From contig NC_135016.1 of NCBI RefSeq assembly GCF_051020955.1, positions 32,185,131 through 32,249,130 of the forward strand: a DNA stretch of 64,000 nt, read 5' to 3'. Positions 44,617-55,449 of the stretch are shown here, one piece after another. The notes beneath the pieces were generated by a model. That model made no database searches. It saw only the letters and a program-made list of their open reading frames with translations, and was not told where the DNA came from. The position numbers and the translations under genes are program-made. This stretch comes from Megalopta genalis. Its lineage: Eukaryota > Arthropoda > Insecta > Hymenoptera > Halictidae. How positions within the stretch are numbered: the first letter of the stretch is position 1; each line of letters starts with the position of its first letter.

Positions 44617-45060
44617 CAGGGTGTCCCAGATTTTAATGTTCAAGCTTTGTCAGTATATTCTATGGCACGAAGTAAGAAGAAAATGTTATGTAAACATAGG
44701 TCATATAGAGCTTTATTAAGAAGTTATAACAAAAATTCAGAATAGGAATAGTAATCAACTAAAAAAAAAATAAAAAATAAAAGAAAATCTTCGATCGATG
44801 TCAATCATGTATTGTCAACAACGGTTATTAATACATTTCGAAATGTATTAATAAACACAGCTTACATAAACACACGGCATGTGCTGATCTATTCAAGTCA
44901 ACGCTTCACTATTCTAATGCAATTACTATTCCTATTCTGAATTTTTGTTATAACTTCTTAATAAAGCTCTATATGACCTATGTTTACATAACATTTTTTT
45001 CTTACTTTGTGCCATAGAATACACTAACAAAGTTTGAACATTAAAACCTGGGACACCCTG
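44617..45060. mobile_element. Long-arm foldback element, CAGGGTGTCCC ends
   Basis: TA on both sides; ends CAGGGTGTCCCAGATTTTAA and TTAAAACCTGGGACACCCTG. Arms of about 140 bp (TAACAAAAATTCAGAATAGG inner) are nearly perfect inverted repeats. The core differs from the GC-rich copies at 419, 5840 and 15167, so this is a separate subfamily sharing only termini. 444 bp. Confidence 0.92.
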
Positions 45061-45442
45061 TATATTATATTATATAATATATTGCTATATCATATCCACA
45101 CTATATACCATACAAAGATCATGTTAGATAACATTTTTCATAAGAAATTAAACAATGTGGTTCTAGTTGCTCGAAGGGTGAATTTTCCTAGGAATGATTT
45201 TTATATATTCACAGGTCAACGCGCGATCTAATTTGATGTAGAATTTAGCTTCCTAAATCCATATTCGATGTTAAGGATATTATTATAATACAAGCAATAT
45301 AAGAACAGCAGATAAGGAGAGAACATATTTATGGGAAAGATGAATGTACATTTCAACATATTTGCCACGTTTCTTAACAATTTAGTAATAGAGATTTAAA
45401 ACTAAAAGATTGAAAAAGAATATTATTTAACTCATAAATTGA

Positions 45443-45449
<7 letters not shown>

Positions 45450-45483
<34 letters not shown>
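45450..45483. repeat. (AT)n microsatellite
   Basis: Pure AT dinucleotide run. Confidence 0.95.
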
Positions 45484-45486
<3 letters not shown>

Positions 45487-45688
45487 ATATTTTAAATAAA
45501 CTGTGGATCTTCAGCACTGAATTTAATTTTGATTTAAAGTTTGAAATCTTTATAACAGATCTGTCACGTTTTTATAGCGCAATGGATTAAATAATGTTAA
45601 TAAGCTGATATCGATACTGCAATATTCGCAGCCTCTATTAATCGCTTCACTATTTTATGTTTCACCTATCCGTATGTCTGAGAATGCT

Positions 45689-45690
45689 GT

Positions 45691-45738
<48 letters not shown>

Positions 45739-45754
45739 GTGTGTGTGTGTGTGT
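45689..45754 (+). repeat. (TG)n microsatellite
   Basis: TGTGTG run with a single C interruption. The minus-strand His-Thr frame across it is an artefact. Confidence 0.95.
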
Positions 45755-45759
45755 AAACT

Positions 45760-47056
45760 CCATTAAAATGCTACAAAGGGAGTAACAATGGGTAGCAGTT
45801 AACAGAGGAGATGACACAGTAATAAAATAATATTTTCCGTTGCACATCGGTTTTCGAAGCAGAAAATAATTTTCCACTAGACTTACTATACGAACTTCTT
45901 TAAAGAACGTCGCCGCTTCGTTGACCATATTTTTAATCCTTCTACTCGAATCGAAGCAAATTAACACGATCGGGAGAAACGAGCCGGTAAATTATAAGAC
46001 CGCCGATTGTTTAAATTTACACCCGCGTGTTGCCTGCTGAAAAAAATATGACTTGCCCGGCGGCCCGTCTGGAGGAAATATTTTATGATAATAAATTTTC
46101 CCGAGCGGTGTTTGAACGTGAAATTAATTTCATCGCGTGCAGAAGCGACGAATTAATTAAAAAGTGCTCGACAACGTAGCCGAACACAGGATGCGCGATA
46201 ATATCTGCCCGGGGAAAAAATTTTCGCGGAAATTCAACTTGCACTTTTCAGTCGATTGTCAGTTAGCCGGCCGATGGACGAGCGAAGGGAAATTCCCTGA
46301 ATAAATACCGGTTCTAATAGAGACTGTCGGAACATTAAACCCTTTGCATCGAACATGTATAAAAATAGCCGGAACGAACATTTCTACCGATCAGGGAATT
46401 CTGAAAATATCACAGGTTAGACGAATCGCAGCGAAGGCAATTAAAAACGGTGCGAAAATCGAGGATGCTCTTTCAATTAAACATATACGGTAATTAAAGA
46501 ATCGAATTAATATTCGTCTTCGTTTCGGTCCATTTAATTATCGAATACAGTTTTAATTTATTTCGATGTTGTAAACAGTTAAGCGGCACGCAAATGAGAC
46601 AATTCGCTGAAACGTTTCAATGATTTCATTCGCTTCGCTTCGTTTTACAATAAAGTTACTTTATCGACCGCTTGCACTGCGATTTCTTTCATAATCACGT
46701 TGATCAACATTTGTTTATCACTGATAAATTCCTACATGGGACGGACAATTTGTATTTACTGTTAGCCAGTCTTCAAAAATTTCAATCTTAATTCGATGAA
46801 ATAAGATACTTACATTGCACACATTTTTTTAAATTGTTGGTGTGACAGCGTAGTGTTAAATATTGATAATAAAAAGGTTACGCGATTTATACCGAGTCTG
46901 AGACGACATCGTATGGCAAGGGATTAGTTTGTTTCCCTAAAATATTACCCTATAATTATGTAAAGAATGAATAATATTGTTCAATCTTTTTTCATATTAT
47001 ATTATAATCCTACGTTTTTTTTATTCCGAACATTCAACCAAGTGCATGAAATAAAT
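45760..47056. other. DNA without recognised gene
   Basis: A solitary piggyBac-like end (TTAAACCCTTTGCATCGAAC) is at about 46336-46355. 45960-46330 is GC-balanced. Nothing else is supportable. Confidence 0.45.
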
Positions 47057-47292
47057 GAGCCGTTTATTTTGAAAGTGGCATAAGTCACTTTACCGTAATG
47101 AAAAGTGGTGATTTTTTAATGTTTATACGAAATTATTTATACTGAGAAAAATATCAGTATCCTGAGATAACAAATACAAGTAAATCTTCTCGAAAGTTAG
47201 CATCCATATTTTTAAACGTGTTAAAACGCAAACCTTTAAATATATCGACTTAAAAACAAAGTGACTTATGCCACTTTCAAAATAAACGGCTC
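47057..47292. mobile_element. GAGCCGTTTATTTTGAAAG-family MITE, 236 bp
   Basis: Termini identical to 33999-34234 and the interiors differ at only about two or three positions. Flanks AAAT and TAAT are a near-match 4-bp duplication. Non-coding. Confidence 0.92.
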
Positions 47293-47356
47293 TAATGTCA
47301 ATATTCTTCGTCGCCTAGAAAATGATTGAAATCAAAGATAGGGAAAACCAATTACT

Positions 47357-47527
47357 GGACTGCGGATTTTATGCAATTTCCAGCAAAATTGAGTTGTTGC
47401 AATTCAAAACAGTAGATGGTCTAAAAGAATTTGAAAATGTTCAAGTATTGTTATTTTTTTACAAATACGATTAAAGCAAGAAAATACTTTCTATCTAGAT
47501 TCTGCTTCGTAAAAATCCGCGGTATAC
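47357..47527. mobile_element. Old MITE, GACTGCGGATTTTATGCA-type, well preserved
   Basis: Left GGACTGCGGATTTTATGCAA, right CGTAAAAATCCGCGGTATAC. About 171 bp. The left subterminal AGCAAAATTGAG phrase is typical of the family. Confidence 0.75.
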
Positions 47528-47639
47528 CAATTAGTAACGTTAATCGATTAAAAACGAAAGATGCACAGCCGTTACAAAGCAAAACAATAGTGATCATGCT
47601 AAAATATCGGGTACAATACGACGCGTCAAGGTATGATGT

Positions 47640-48120
47640 ATACTATTGGAAATCACCAATGGCCAAACAAGTGGTATAGGAACGATTTATGGGCAGACAA
47701 GTGAAATACGGTCGAACGATGATCGTACAAGTAGAATATGAGTGACTTATGGTTTATGGTGAAACAAGCAGAACGCGAATGACAAACATGTAGAATCGAG
47801 CCGAGTTATGGTCGTACCAGCGGAATAAACGTGTTGTGAGATAAAACAAGTAGAACAGATCTAACCAACGTGATCGTGCACGTTAAATTGGGACAATCTG
47901 TAGTGTCATAAGTAGAATAGAAACGGCCTATAACCCGGACAAGCGGAACGGGGACAAGTGCTTGTGTGTAGTTTATGGCTAGATAAGTGGAATAATATGG
48001 GGTGGTTTGCGACCTAGCAAATGGAATGGGGGGTGTGTATGGTCTGGCAAATAGAGCAGGAAACACATGTGGTCGGACAAGAGCGATGCAAGTGATCTAT
48101 GGTTGGACGAATGTAACAGA
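47640..48120 (+). repeat. Degenerate minisatellite, period about 32-38 bp
   Basis: Successive units built on TTATGGTCGGACAAGTGGAA, for example TTATGGGCAGACAAGTGAAA, TTATGGTCGTACCAGCGGAA, TTATGGCTAGATAAGTGGAA, CTATGGTTGGACGAATGTAA. About 13 units with heavy divergence. A minus-strand frame (47806-48066) is a by-product. Confidence 0.75.
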
Positions 48121-48346
48121 AATGCACAGATATTATCGCACAGATGATTTGTACATTTAGAGTTTCCAACAAAATATTAGATCGTTAACTATGATTTTAT
48201 AGTGACATTATCCGTTTGAGTCGCAAGCAGCGCGATCGCGTTGTTGAGATTTTATGTCGAGAAAACCCAGCACATTTCGAACATTGTGGACAACCGACGG
48301 TGCGTTACCCATTGTCGAAGCGCGCTCAGATTTACCAAAGCAAGTA

Positions 48347-48533
48347 CAGTAATGTCTCTCTAATTGACGCACAGATTGACCACAAAAATGGACAATTTGG
48401 GAAGAGGAGATGCGATAGTTTGAGCCTTGCAGCTCGTTTTTATAGTTATCGACAATCGGTAATTGTAAAAAACGAGCCGTAAGGCTCGAATAATCGCGTC
48501 TCCTCTTCCCAAATTGTCCATGAGACATTACCG
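48347..48533. mobile_element. Palindromic MITE, CAGTAATGTC family, 187 bp
   Basis: TA on both sides. The left arm is complete; the right arm has a deletion between AAATTGTCCA and GAGACATTACCG. The right flank 48534-48596 is shared inversely with 2051-2110. Confidence 0.9.
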
Positions 48534-48908
48534 TAGCGTTTAATTCTGAATGTATGCCGCGAAGTTTCATTTTTGCTATCCGAAGCATTCTTATCATCGC
48601 AGTTTCCAAAAGTATGTACGTAGCTCGGATGAAACTGTTAAAATTTTCAATTGGTTCTGACGTAACAGTTACTTCTGTTGACTTTGAACTTCTTTGTTCG
48701 GAGAAAACAGTTATGAATCCGCCGAAACTTGTATTACATACGCGGAAACAGAAAATTTGTCTTGTCATCTTACTCGTGAAACATTTCTCTAGAAATGGAA
48801 AAAAGTTCTGATTGTATGGTAACAGTTATTTTGCGTTGAAAAAGTTAAAATACTTATGAACAAATTAATCGTTTAGTATCAGAGGTTGTAGTTGGAGCTT
48901 GCAAGGTA

Positions 48909-49477
48909 CAGTGATGTCTCCCTAACTGACGCTCAGATTGCACACAAAAAAGGACAATTTGGGAAGAGGAGATGCGATTATTCGAGCCCTGTAGCTCGTT
49001 TTTATAGTTATTGACAATTGGTAATTGTAAAAAACGAGCCGTAAGGCTCGAATAATCGCGTCTCCTCTTCCCAAATTGTCTATTATAGAGCACAATTTGG
49101 GCGACAATTAGGGAGACATTACTGTACTTATGGATTGACGATGAAATAAAATATTGTGCGATAAGATATCAATCTTCAGTCGAAACGTCAAATGGTCTGA
49201 ACGACAAATCGAGCAAAAACGGCTTGGCACGGAACGTGTTATCGAAGAGAACTCGTGCAACGAAGCACCGTTGTAACAATATTTTCGGGAGACATTTTTA
49301 GATCAATCTTTTTTTATTCGAGCATATGCAGCGAATTCTCCCTAATTGATCCTCGGATTGGTTATCGATTGTCAACAACTATCAGAACGAGCTGCAAGGC
49401 TCGAATAATCGTATCTCCTCTTCCCAAATTGTCCATTTTTGTGCACAATCTGAGCGTCAAGTAGGGAGACATTACTG
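48909..49477. mobile_element. Composite MITE unit, inverted second copy
   Basis: MITE 48909-49124 (216 bp), spacer 49125-49328 (204 bp), MITE 49329-49477 (149 bp). Inverse of 36853-37390 with the same order; the only length change is 31 bp in the 216-bp MITE. Flanked by TA at 48907-48908 and 49478-49479; flanking DNA is unrelated between loci. Confidence 0.92.
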
Positions 49478-49791
49478 TACATCGCACAGCTCCTTTTAAT
49501 GTAAGTAGTACATCTTACAATCATTTTACAATAGTATTATTATACTATAATAATGCAATAATACGGTACAAAATAACAATTTTTAATTTATTATTATCGC
49601 GCCGCTTGGCATTTCTCGACATAAAATAAAACAAGCGCTGTCGCGTTTTGTTTGGGTCTTTTCGTACTCATTTAGAGAAAGCGCGGTTGTGCTGTTTGGG
49701 ATTCTTCGACAGTGTCTTTTCAGTACTCCCTGGGATTCAAACGATTATAGTAGAGTGAAGTATGCATTTCATATCTAATGTCTTAGAATTA

Positions 49792-50339
49792 TTAGGTCTA
49801 CCGGAAAGTTCTGTCCGTTTTTTAATTGAAATATAACACAATTTTCATACATTTAATAATATTTATTGTAGAATATACTTTCCATCGTTACTTATGACTT
49901 CTTGCCAGCGTGATGGCAACTTGTAAATGCCATTTTTAAAAAATGATTTATTTTTAGAGGCGAAGAACTCGACTAGCGCTTGGTTGACATCAGCTTCAGT
50001 TTTGAATTTTTTTCCTGTAAAAAGTTTTGCGAAGAGAGAAACAAGTGACAATCGGAGGGTGCTAGGTCTGGGGAGTATGGTGGATGTGACAGAATTTGCC
50101 AGCCTAGCTCTGCGATTTTCTGACGAGTCGCCAAAGCAGCATGTGGTCCGGCATTATCATCGGTAGCCATGTTTTCACGATCGCGTCTCACTTAATAATG
50201 ACATGAGACATCTTTGTTTCAGTTTATTTAGGAGAGTACATGTGTGTAAATGCAATGATAAAGAGATAGATAATCAACATGTGCATATGGATTGAAACTT
50301 GAAGTGACACTATCGGACTGAACTTTCCGGTAGACCTAA
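49792..50339 (-). mobile_element. Internally deleted mariner, copy 3
   Basis: Ends TTAGGTCTACCGGAAAGTTC and inverse, TA at 49790-49791 and 50340-50341. 548 bp. Compared with copy 1 a few bases around 50268 are deleted (AGATAGATAATCAACATG). Confidence 0.93.
49863..50191 (-). pseudogene. Mariner transposase C-terminal fragment, frameshifted
   Basis: Two overlapping minus-strand frames (49973-50191 and 49863-50051) together hold the DNAGPH and SPDLAPSD catalytic blocks and the terminal KLPSRWQEVISNDGKYILQ. The break is at the same seven-A run as in copy 2. Confidence 0.9.
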
Positions 50340-50344
50340 TATCA

Positions 50345-52589
50345 TTGCTAACTGCGTCGAATCCTTCATTATGCACTTGCACTATTAGTTTGAAAAGTAA
50401 TAGATCTGTTTGCGTAGAGTATGACAAATAATGGAATTCCACTGTTACATAAAACATTTGTCGATACTTTTAAATAGTTTCCGATATAGCTGCGACTTTA
50501 TTTCGAAGCACGAGTAAGGCACGTCTTTGCTCTGCAAACAGAACAACCGCAGGGAAGAGTCAACAGAGAATTTGTCACGCGTCCACAGCGGAGTTGGGAA
50601 AAATTGTGTTCGGATGACGGGTCCGAGATAAGAATTAACGAATAAAATTCGATATTATCGAATAAATATCTTATTCACAAATCAATCAATAATATCGTGA
50701 ATACAAATTTATCCAGATAACGATCTATCCGAACAAGATTTCATTCGAATAAAAACTCATCCGAACAAGTTATTTGTTATTCGAACCAAAATTTATTAAA
50801 CTGTCGACACATAAAAAAAAAGAAAGAAAACATCGTACGCTATATCATAGAATATTCTCCGCAGAATATTTCCATATAATTTGAAGTGGATTGGACGCAT
50901 AGTTGCGGAGATTTCGTGACGGCCAGGTTGAAAAACGTAGCTTCGAGAAGAACATAAAACTTTTCTCATAACTTTTCTCCCAGATAAAGTAAGATTTTAT
51001 AAACTTTGCTTTCAGTTGCTAAGCGTTCGATTTTCGAAATATCGCTTGAAGCTTTAAGAAGATTAAAGATAAAGAAATCAATTTTTTTGAACCGTTAATA
51101 CTGCACCCTTTGATACCGTTGGTTTCGTTTTTCCATGACGGCTCGATTGCTCGGAAATCAAAGATAAATCGCTCGAGAGGAAACGTCTGTTTCGACGGTG
51201 GATAGATACCGTATCGATCGGAAGAACTTCTCGCTAGATTACACGGATTCTTCATCATCAACGGGGATTAATCTGATCGTTCATTAATCTGTTCGACCCA
51301 CGCCGCGTTCGCGAAGAAAAATAACTCTCAAGTTGCCGGGCAACGTGTTATGCTCCCTTTCCGTAACGTATCCGACCTCGATAAGAGCGATCACACCTAC
51401 GCGGGCCATACCAATCCCTTCTGATTTTATGGAAATTAATCGGAGATGGATCGGCCACCGGAGTATTCGCGGTAGCAGAACTTCTGTGGGCCAGACTATC
51501 GAGGAATCTGTTAATTAGTGGAATAATACGAAGCACGTCGATCATTGTCGGTCTGCCATTGTCGAGCCGAAAGCAGTACAGAAAGTGTAAACTGCGAATT
51601 TTCGGGTACAAACCTGTTGGTGCTGGTTTATTGAAATCGGAGATAAGCAGGAATTTATTTTAATTATCATGGGTTTTGTAATTACGATATCGAAGTGAAC
51701 AGCTATTTTCGAGCTCAACGATGATTGCTTTATTTTACGTTTAGTCATTATATTGCGGATTTAGTGGATTTGATGAGAAACATGAGTAGATCGAATACAA
51801 AATAATAAAAACGGTAAAAAAATGTGTAGATCAAATATACGATCAAAAATTCTTATTGTAAAATTACTATTCTGAACATTCTGATCACTTTTAGCGATTT
51901 AAACGTTTGCTCGGCATCGAGGTATAAATAAAGACATAAATTATTATAATTAAATATGACAGATATTTGTGGTATTAAATAAAATATTAAAATATTGTTA
52001 ATATGCTATTATATAATATTATATACTATGATAGAAACGCTATTATGATTACTGTTATTATTATTATTATTATTATTTATTACAGTTGATACTTTGTGTT
52101 GTATAATTCAATACTGGTAATTAATTTTGTGTAAAAAAATGTATTTTTATAATTAATCCACTCTCTAAAATTGTTTCTAAAATTATTTAATAATAAAAAT
52201 CGTAATCAAAATTGTATTCCACGGTCCTAAATATCTATAAAATAGTTTATTTCATAATGAGTGGTAAATAAATAATAACGATATAAATGTTGTTCGCGAT
52301 TTCACGATTTTAGTGCACCGTGTGTCGGCTGACTGGCGAATTGTATGCACATCGAGAGGCTTTGGCTCGAGAGTTTACTTGAACTAGTAGAGCAAGTAAC
52401 CGATTTCCGCGACGCATTCCGTCAGAACGGGATCACGAGTCGAAGACTATTTCCTCGAGTTCTTCAGGTTCCTCCATCAGCTGTACCGGATATGCCAAAT
52501 GAAACGTCAGAAGCTGTTTCCTTACGAAATAACCCAGACAGCGACTTTGGATTTGATCAAATTAATAATACAAATTTCAAGAGAATCAT
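50345..52589. other. DNA without recognised gene
   Basis: 50610-50790 holds TTATTCGAATAAAA-like repeats related to 35200-35580. 51040-51560 is GC-balanced with a minus-strand frame (51348-51611) lacking motifs. 51750-52260 is AT-rich with a GACTGCGG-like word (TTGCGGATTTAGTGG) at about 51753. The frame 52345-52704 has no recognised domain and runs into a MITE. Confidence 0.4.
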
Positions 52590-52784
52590 CGGACCGTGGA
52601 TTTTAAGCATTTATGGCAAACTCGAGTATTTGCAATTAGAAACGGTAGAAAAATTATACGAATTTAAAAAATGTCAATGTACTATTTTTAATTTATTACA
52701 CTAACTAAAGAAATAACGTGCTATTTAGTTTCTATTTCTTTCAATTGATGCTGACAATCCTTACTTTGCAATGAAAATCTGCAA
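52590..52784. mobile_element. Old MITE, GACTGCGGATTTTATGCA-type
   Basis: Left GGACCGTGGATTTTAAGCAT, right TTTGCAATGAAAATCTGCAA. About 195 bp. Confidence 0.55.
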
Positions 52785-54667
52785 TGATGTTTGTCAAAGT
52801 GCATACTATGAGATAGAGTAATTTTTCTAAAGATATTTTTATCTAAAAATATCTATCTATATATATATATATAAATTAATAATATTTATTATTTATTATT
52901 ATATATTATTATTGTTATATTATTTATTATTTTATTAATATATTAAATAATTATTAAAAATTTCATAAATATAGATCTATATATATATATAAAATATATA
53001 AATATTTCATCTTCGCTTAAAGGAACGAAATAGAATCTATATTTATGAAATTTTTAATATCAATGAAATATTATCGCAGGAAAATTAATCTCCATTTTTC
53101 AGAAATTAAATATGGCTTGTAAAGTATTTTCACATGTTTAATCAAAATGTAATTTCAGTCGAACAATAAGCATTATTCCTTCGTTGTTTCGAAGAAACCG
53201 ATCCCTTTCTGTTACCATTAAACCAACTGTGGCGTGCGCCGTGTAAGAATGTAATTGGATTGTTATTAAAATTGTTATTCTTAGTATCGCGTCGCTGGGT
53301 CGACGACGTGCTGGCAAAATGAATTTTCCTCTCGTCGGAACGCGAAAAGAAGAGCAACGTATTCGTCGTAATCAACGGTGAGATTTCATTTGAGCTCCTT
53401 GCGGATGAAAAGAGTATTCGCTCTCCAAGGTGGCTCTTCTAATTACAACTCGCCAGTATTAAGCCTTTGACACGGAAAAAGAGCACTTGCCGCATATTTT
53501 GTTAGAGATATGCAAGGCGGCTTGCAAATTGTTCACCATTTTATACCGAATGTTAAGAAAGTCCTTGTCATTTTTAATAAACTCATATATATTTTATTAT
53601 TATAGAACCCGCAAAATTGCATCTGAAACGCAATGTGTTACGTAGTATAATAATTTATTCAATAGTTGCAAATTCAAATAAATGAGCCGATGCTGTGTTC
53701 AATTCTGTGAACATTCTAATTCATTCTATTCGTTTTATGATATAAAATGAAATAGAAATGTGTAATTTCTATTATATATAAAATAATTGTAAGTTGAAAC
53801 AAATGAACTAAAGTTGTGTCAAATCCTCTACAAAATGTATGTTCATTATTTTTCAAGTTCCACGATTTAATAAACATGTAGCTTCCATCGCGTGTATTTC
53901 ATCAAGAATTATAAATTAAAGTCATGGACTTAAGATTCGAAATTTATACGTGTTACCGAAATATTGTGTGTAAATTAGTATGAAAATGAATGTAGACAGC
54001 GTACATTTTCATAGACTACGTAATAAATTAATAAAATATTATTATCAATCTTTGATCTTGCTTCTCATTTCGGTCCACCATTTTATTTCGAATTTTCGTC
54101 TGCCGTTCCTAAAATATTTTCCTCTTCTTCGCTACTCATAGAATGCCTCATGTGAAGTAGCTTCGCAAACATTTTTTGGTCTCCGTGCGCATGATTGCGC
54201 GAGAGAGCGGACAAAATGGACAGCCCGCTACAAAAAGCTCATCTCGGGAGTCTAATTGAAATTCCCAGAAAAATTCTGTCACGCGTGATTCCGCATTCGC
54301 TGGGTCAGATTAATTGTAAGTCTTAAGAACCATTATTGACTCTCAATTAGTCGCTGACACATGGAGTGTCTCCATTAAAAGGGCTCACGCATTCCAATCC
54401 ATTTTATTATCGCCCAGAAAGTAGAATTCCATCTGGTCTTCTGCTACTGGCGTGGCATTTTTCTTCGCTATTTTTATTTTCCGGAAAATATTGCTGCTTC
54501 GAACACTCGAGCTGACCCACTGCAGAATTTTCCCGTTATGTGCTGGGTGAGAGGCGAGAAATAGAACAACTAAATATTTCAGAGAAAATACTTTTAAGAG
54601 CCTGCGGAGAAAGGGCAGTGATTTTTAGGAAAATAAACGAGCCGTTCGAAGCCACGGTAAGTTCACG
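52785..54667. other. AT-rich DNA without recognised gene
   Basis: 52850-53000 is simple AT-rich repeat. 53150-53480 and 54050-54660 are more complex but show no exon or element. Confidence 0.45.
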
Positions 54668-54779
54668 TGGTTTTATTATAATAAAAGACGACAGTTTCAT
54701 GCATTTAGAGCAAAAATGAGTAAATCAAACGCGGGGCAATAAGGACATTAAGGTTTCAGAATTTTGTTATATTATACTA

Positions 54780-55361
54780 TTGGGTTGGCAACTAAGTAAT
54801 TGCCGATTTGTTCAATGAAATAAAAAATTTTTTTTTACTTGGAATGAAGTTTAATCTGTAATGTATTTTCCATTTTGTTCGATGACCTTTTGCCATCTCC
54901 CTGACAACTTGAAAATTTCACGCTCGTAGAAACTCTGATCCTTTTCGGCCAAAAACTGAGTTAAGTGAGATTTTACAGCGTCTTCATCATTAAAAGTTTT
55001 ACCACGAAAGGAGTTGTCCAGGGATCGAAATATGTGGTAATCCGATGGCGCGAGATCAGGACTGTATGGTGGGTGTAACATCAATTCCCAACCAATATCC
55101 ATGAATTTTTGCCGAGTGGACAAAGACGTGTGCGGCCTAGCATTGTCCTGGTGGAAAATGACACCTTTACGATTGACCAATTCTGGTCGCTTTTCCTTGA
55201 CCGCTGCATTCAATTTGTCCAGTTGCTAACATTCACGGATAATAAAAAATAACATAATAATAATAATAATAATTTTATAATATAACGTTTACGGATATCA
55301 TAAAAATGGGAGTGAGAGACATCTATAATTGAAATCGGCAATTACTTAGTTGCCAACCTAA
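54780..55361 (-). mobile_element. Internally deleted mariner, mellifera-like
   Basis: Ends TTGGGTTGGCAACTAAGTAA and inverse, TA on both sides (54778-54779, 55362-55363). 582 bp versus about 1.3 kb for a full element. The termini match what I recall for the honeybee/ant mellifera subfamily. A TAATAATAA stretch near 55255-55270 marks the deletion side. Confidence 0.92.
54851..55213 (-). pseudogene. Mariner transposase C-terminal fragment, open frame
   Basis: 120-residue open frame with the second catalytic block (HQDNARPH), the third (YSPDLAPSDYHIFRSL) and an intact C-terminus (GRWQKVIEQNGKYITD). No stop or frameshift is visible, but the helix-turn-helix region and first catalytic Asp are missing. 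It could still be translated as an inactive fragment. Confidence 0.92.
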
Positions 55362-55449
55362 TATATTTTCAATTTATTGAAATTATTGGACAACTTGCTA
55401 CATCTGTGTTTAAGCGTTATTCTGGGTAATAAAAATCCGCAGTCTAATT

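Larger units (their letters stand above)
54668..55442. mobile_element. Old MITE (GACTGCGG type) interrupted by a mariner
   Basis: Left part ATAATAAAAGACGACAGTTT CATGCATTTAGAGC and right part GGTAATAAAAATCCGCAGTC surround the mariner 54780-55361. Removing it gives about 190 bp, the family size. Confidence 0.55.

Noticed and set aside
45662..45967. 101-codon frame with a His-Thr run
   Set aside because: The (TG)n microsatellite provides the open frame; no domain elsewhere.
52345..52704. 119-codon plus-strand frame as a host gene exon
   Set aside because: The second half runs through a GACTGCGG-type repeat and nothing in the first half is recognisable.
54851..55213. An active mariner transposase gene
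   Set aside because: The frame is intact but lacks the DNA-binding region and first catalytic Asp, and the element is less than half normal length.
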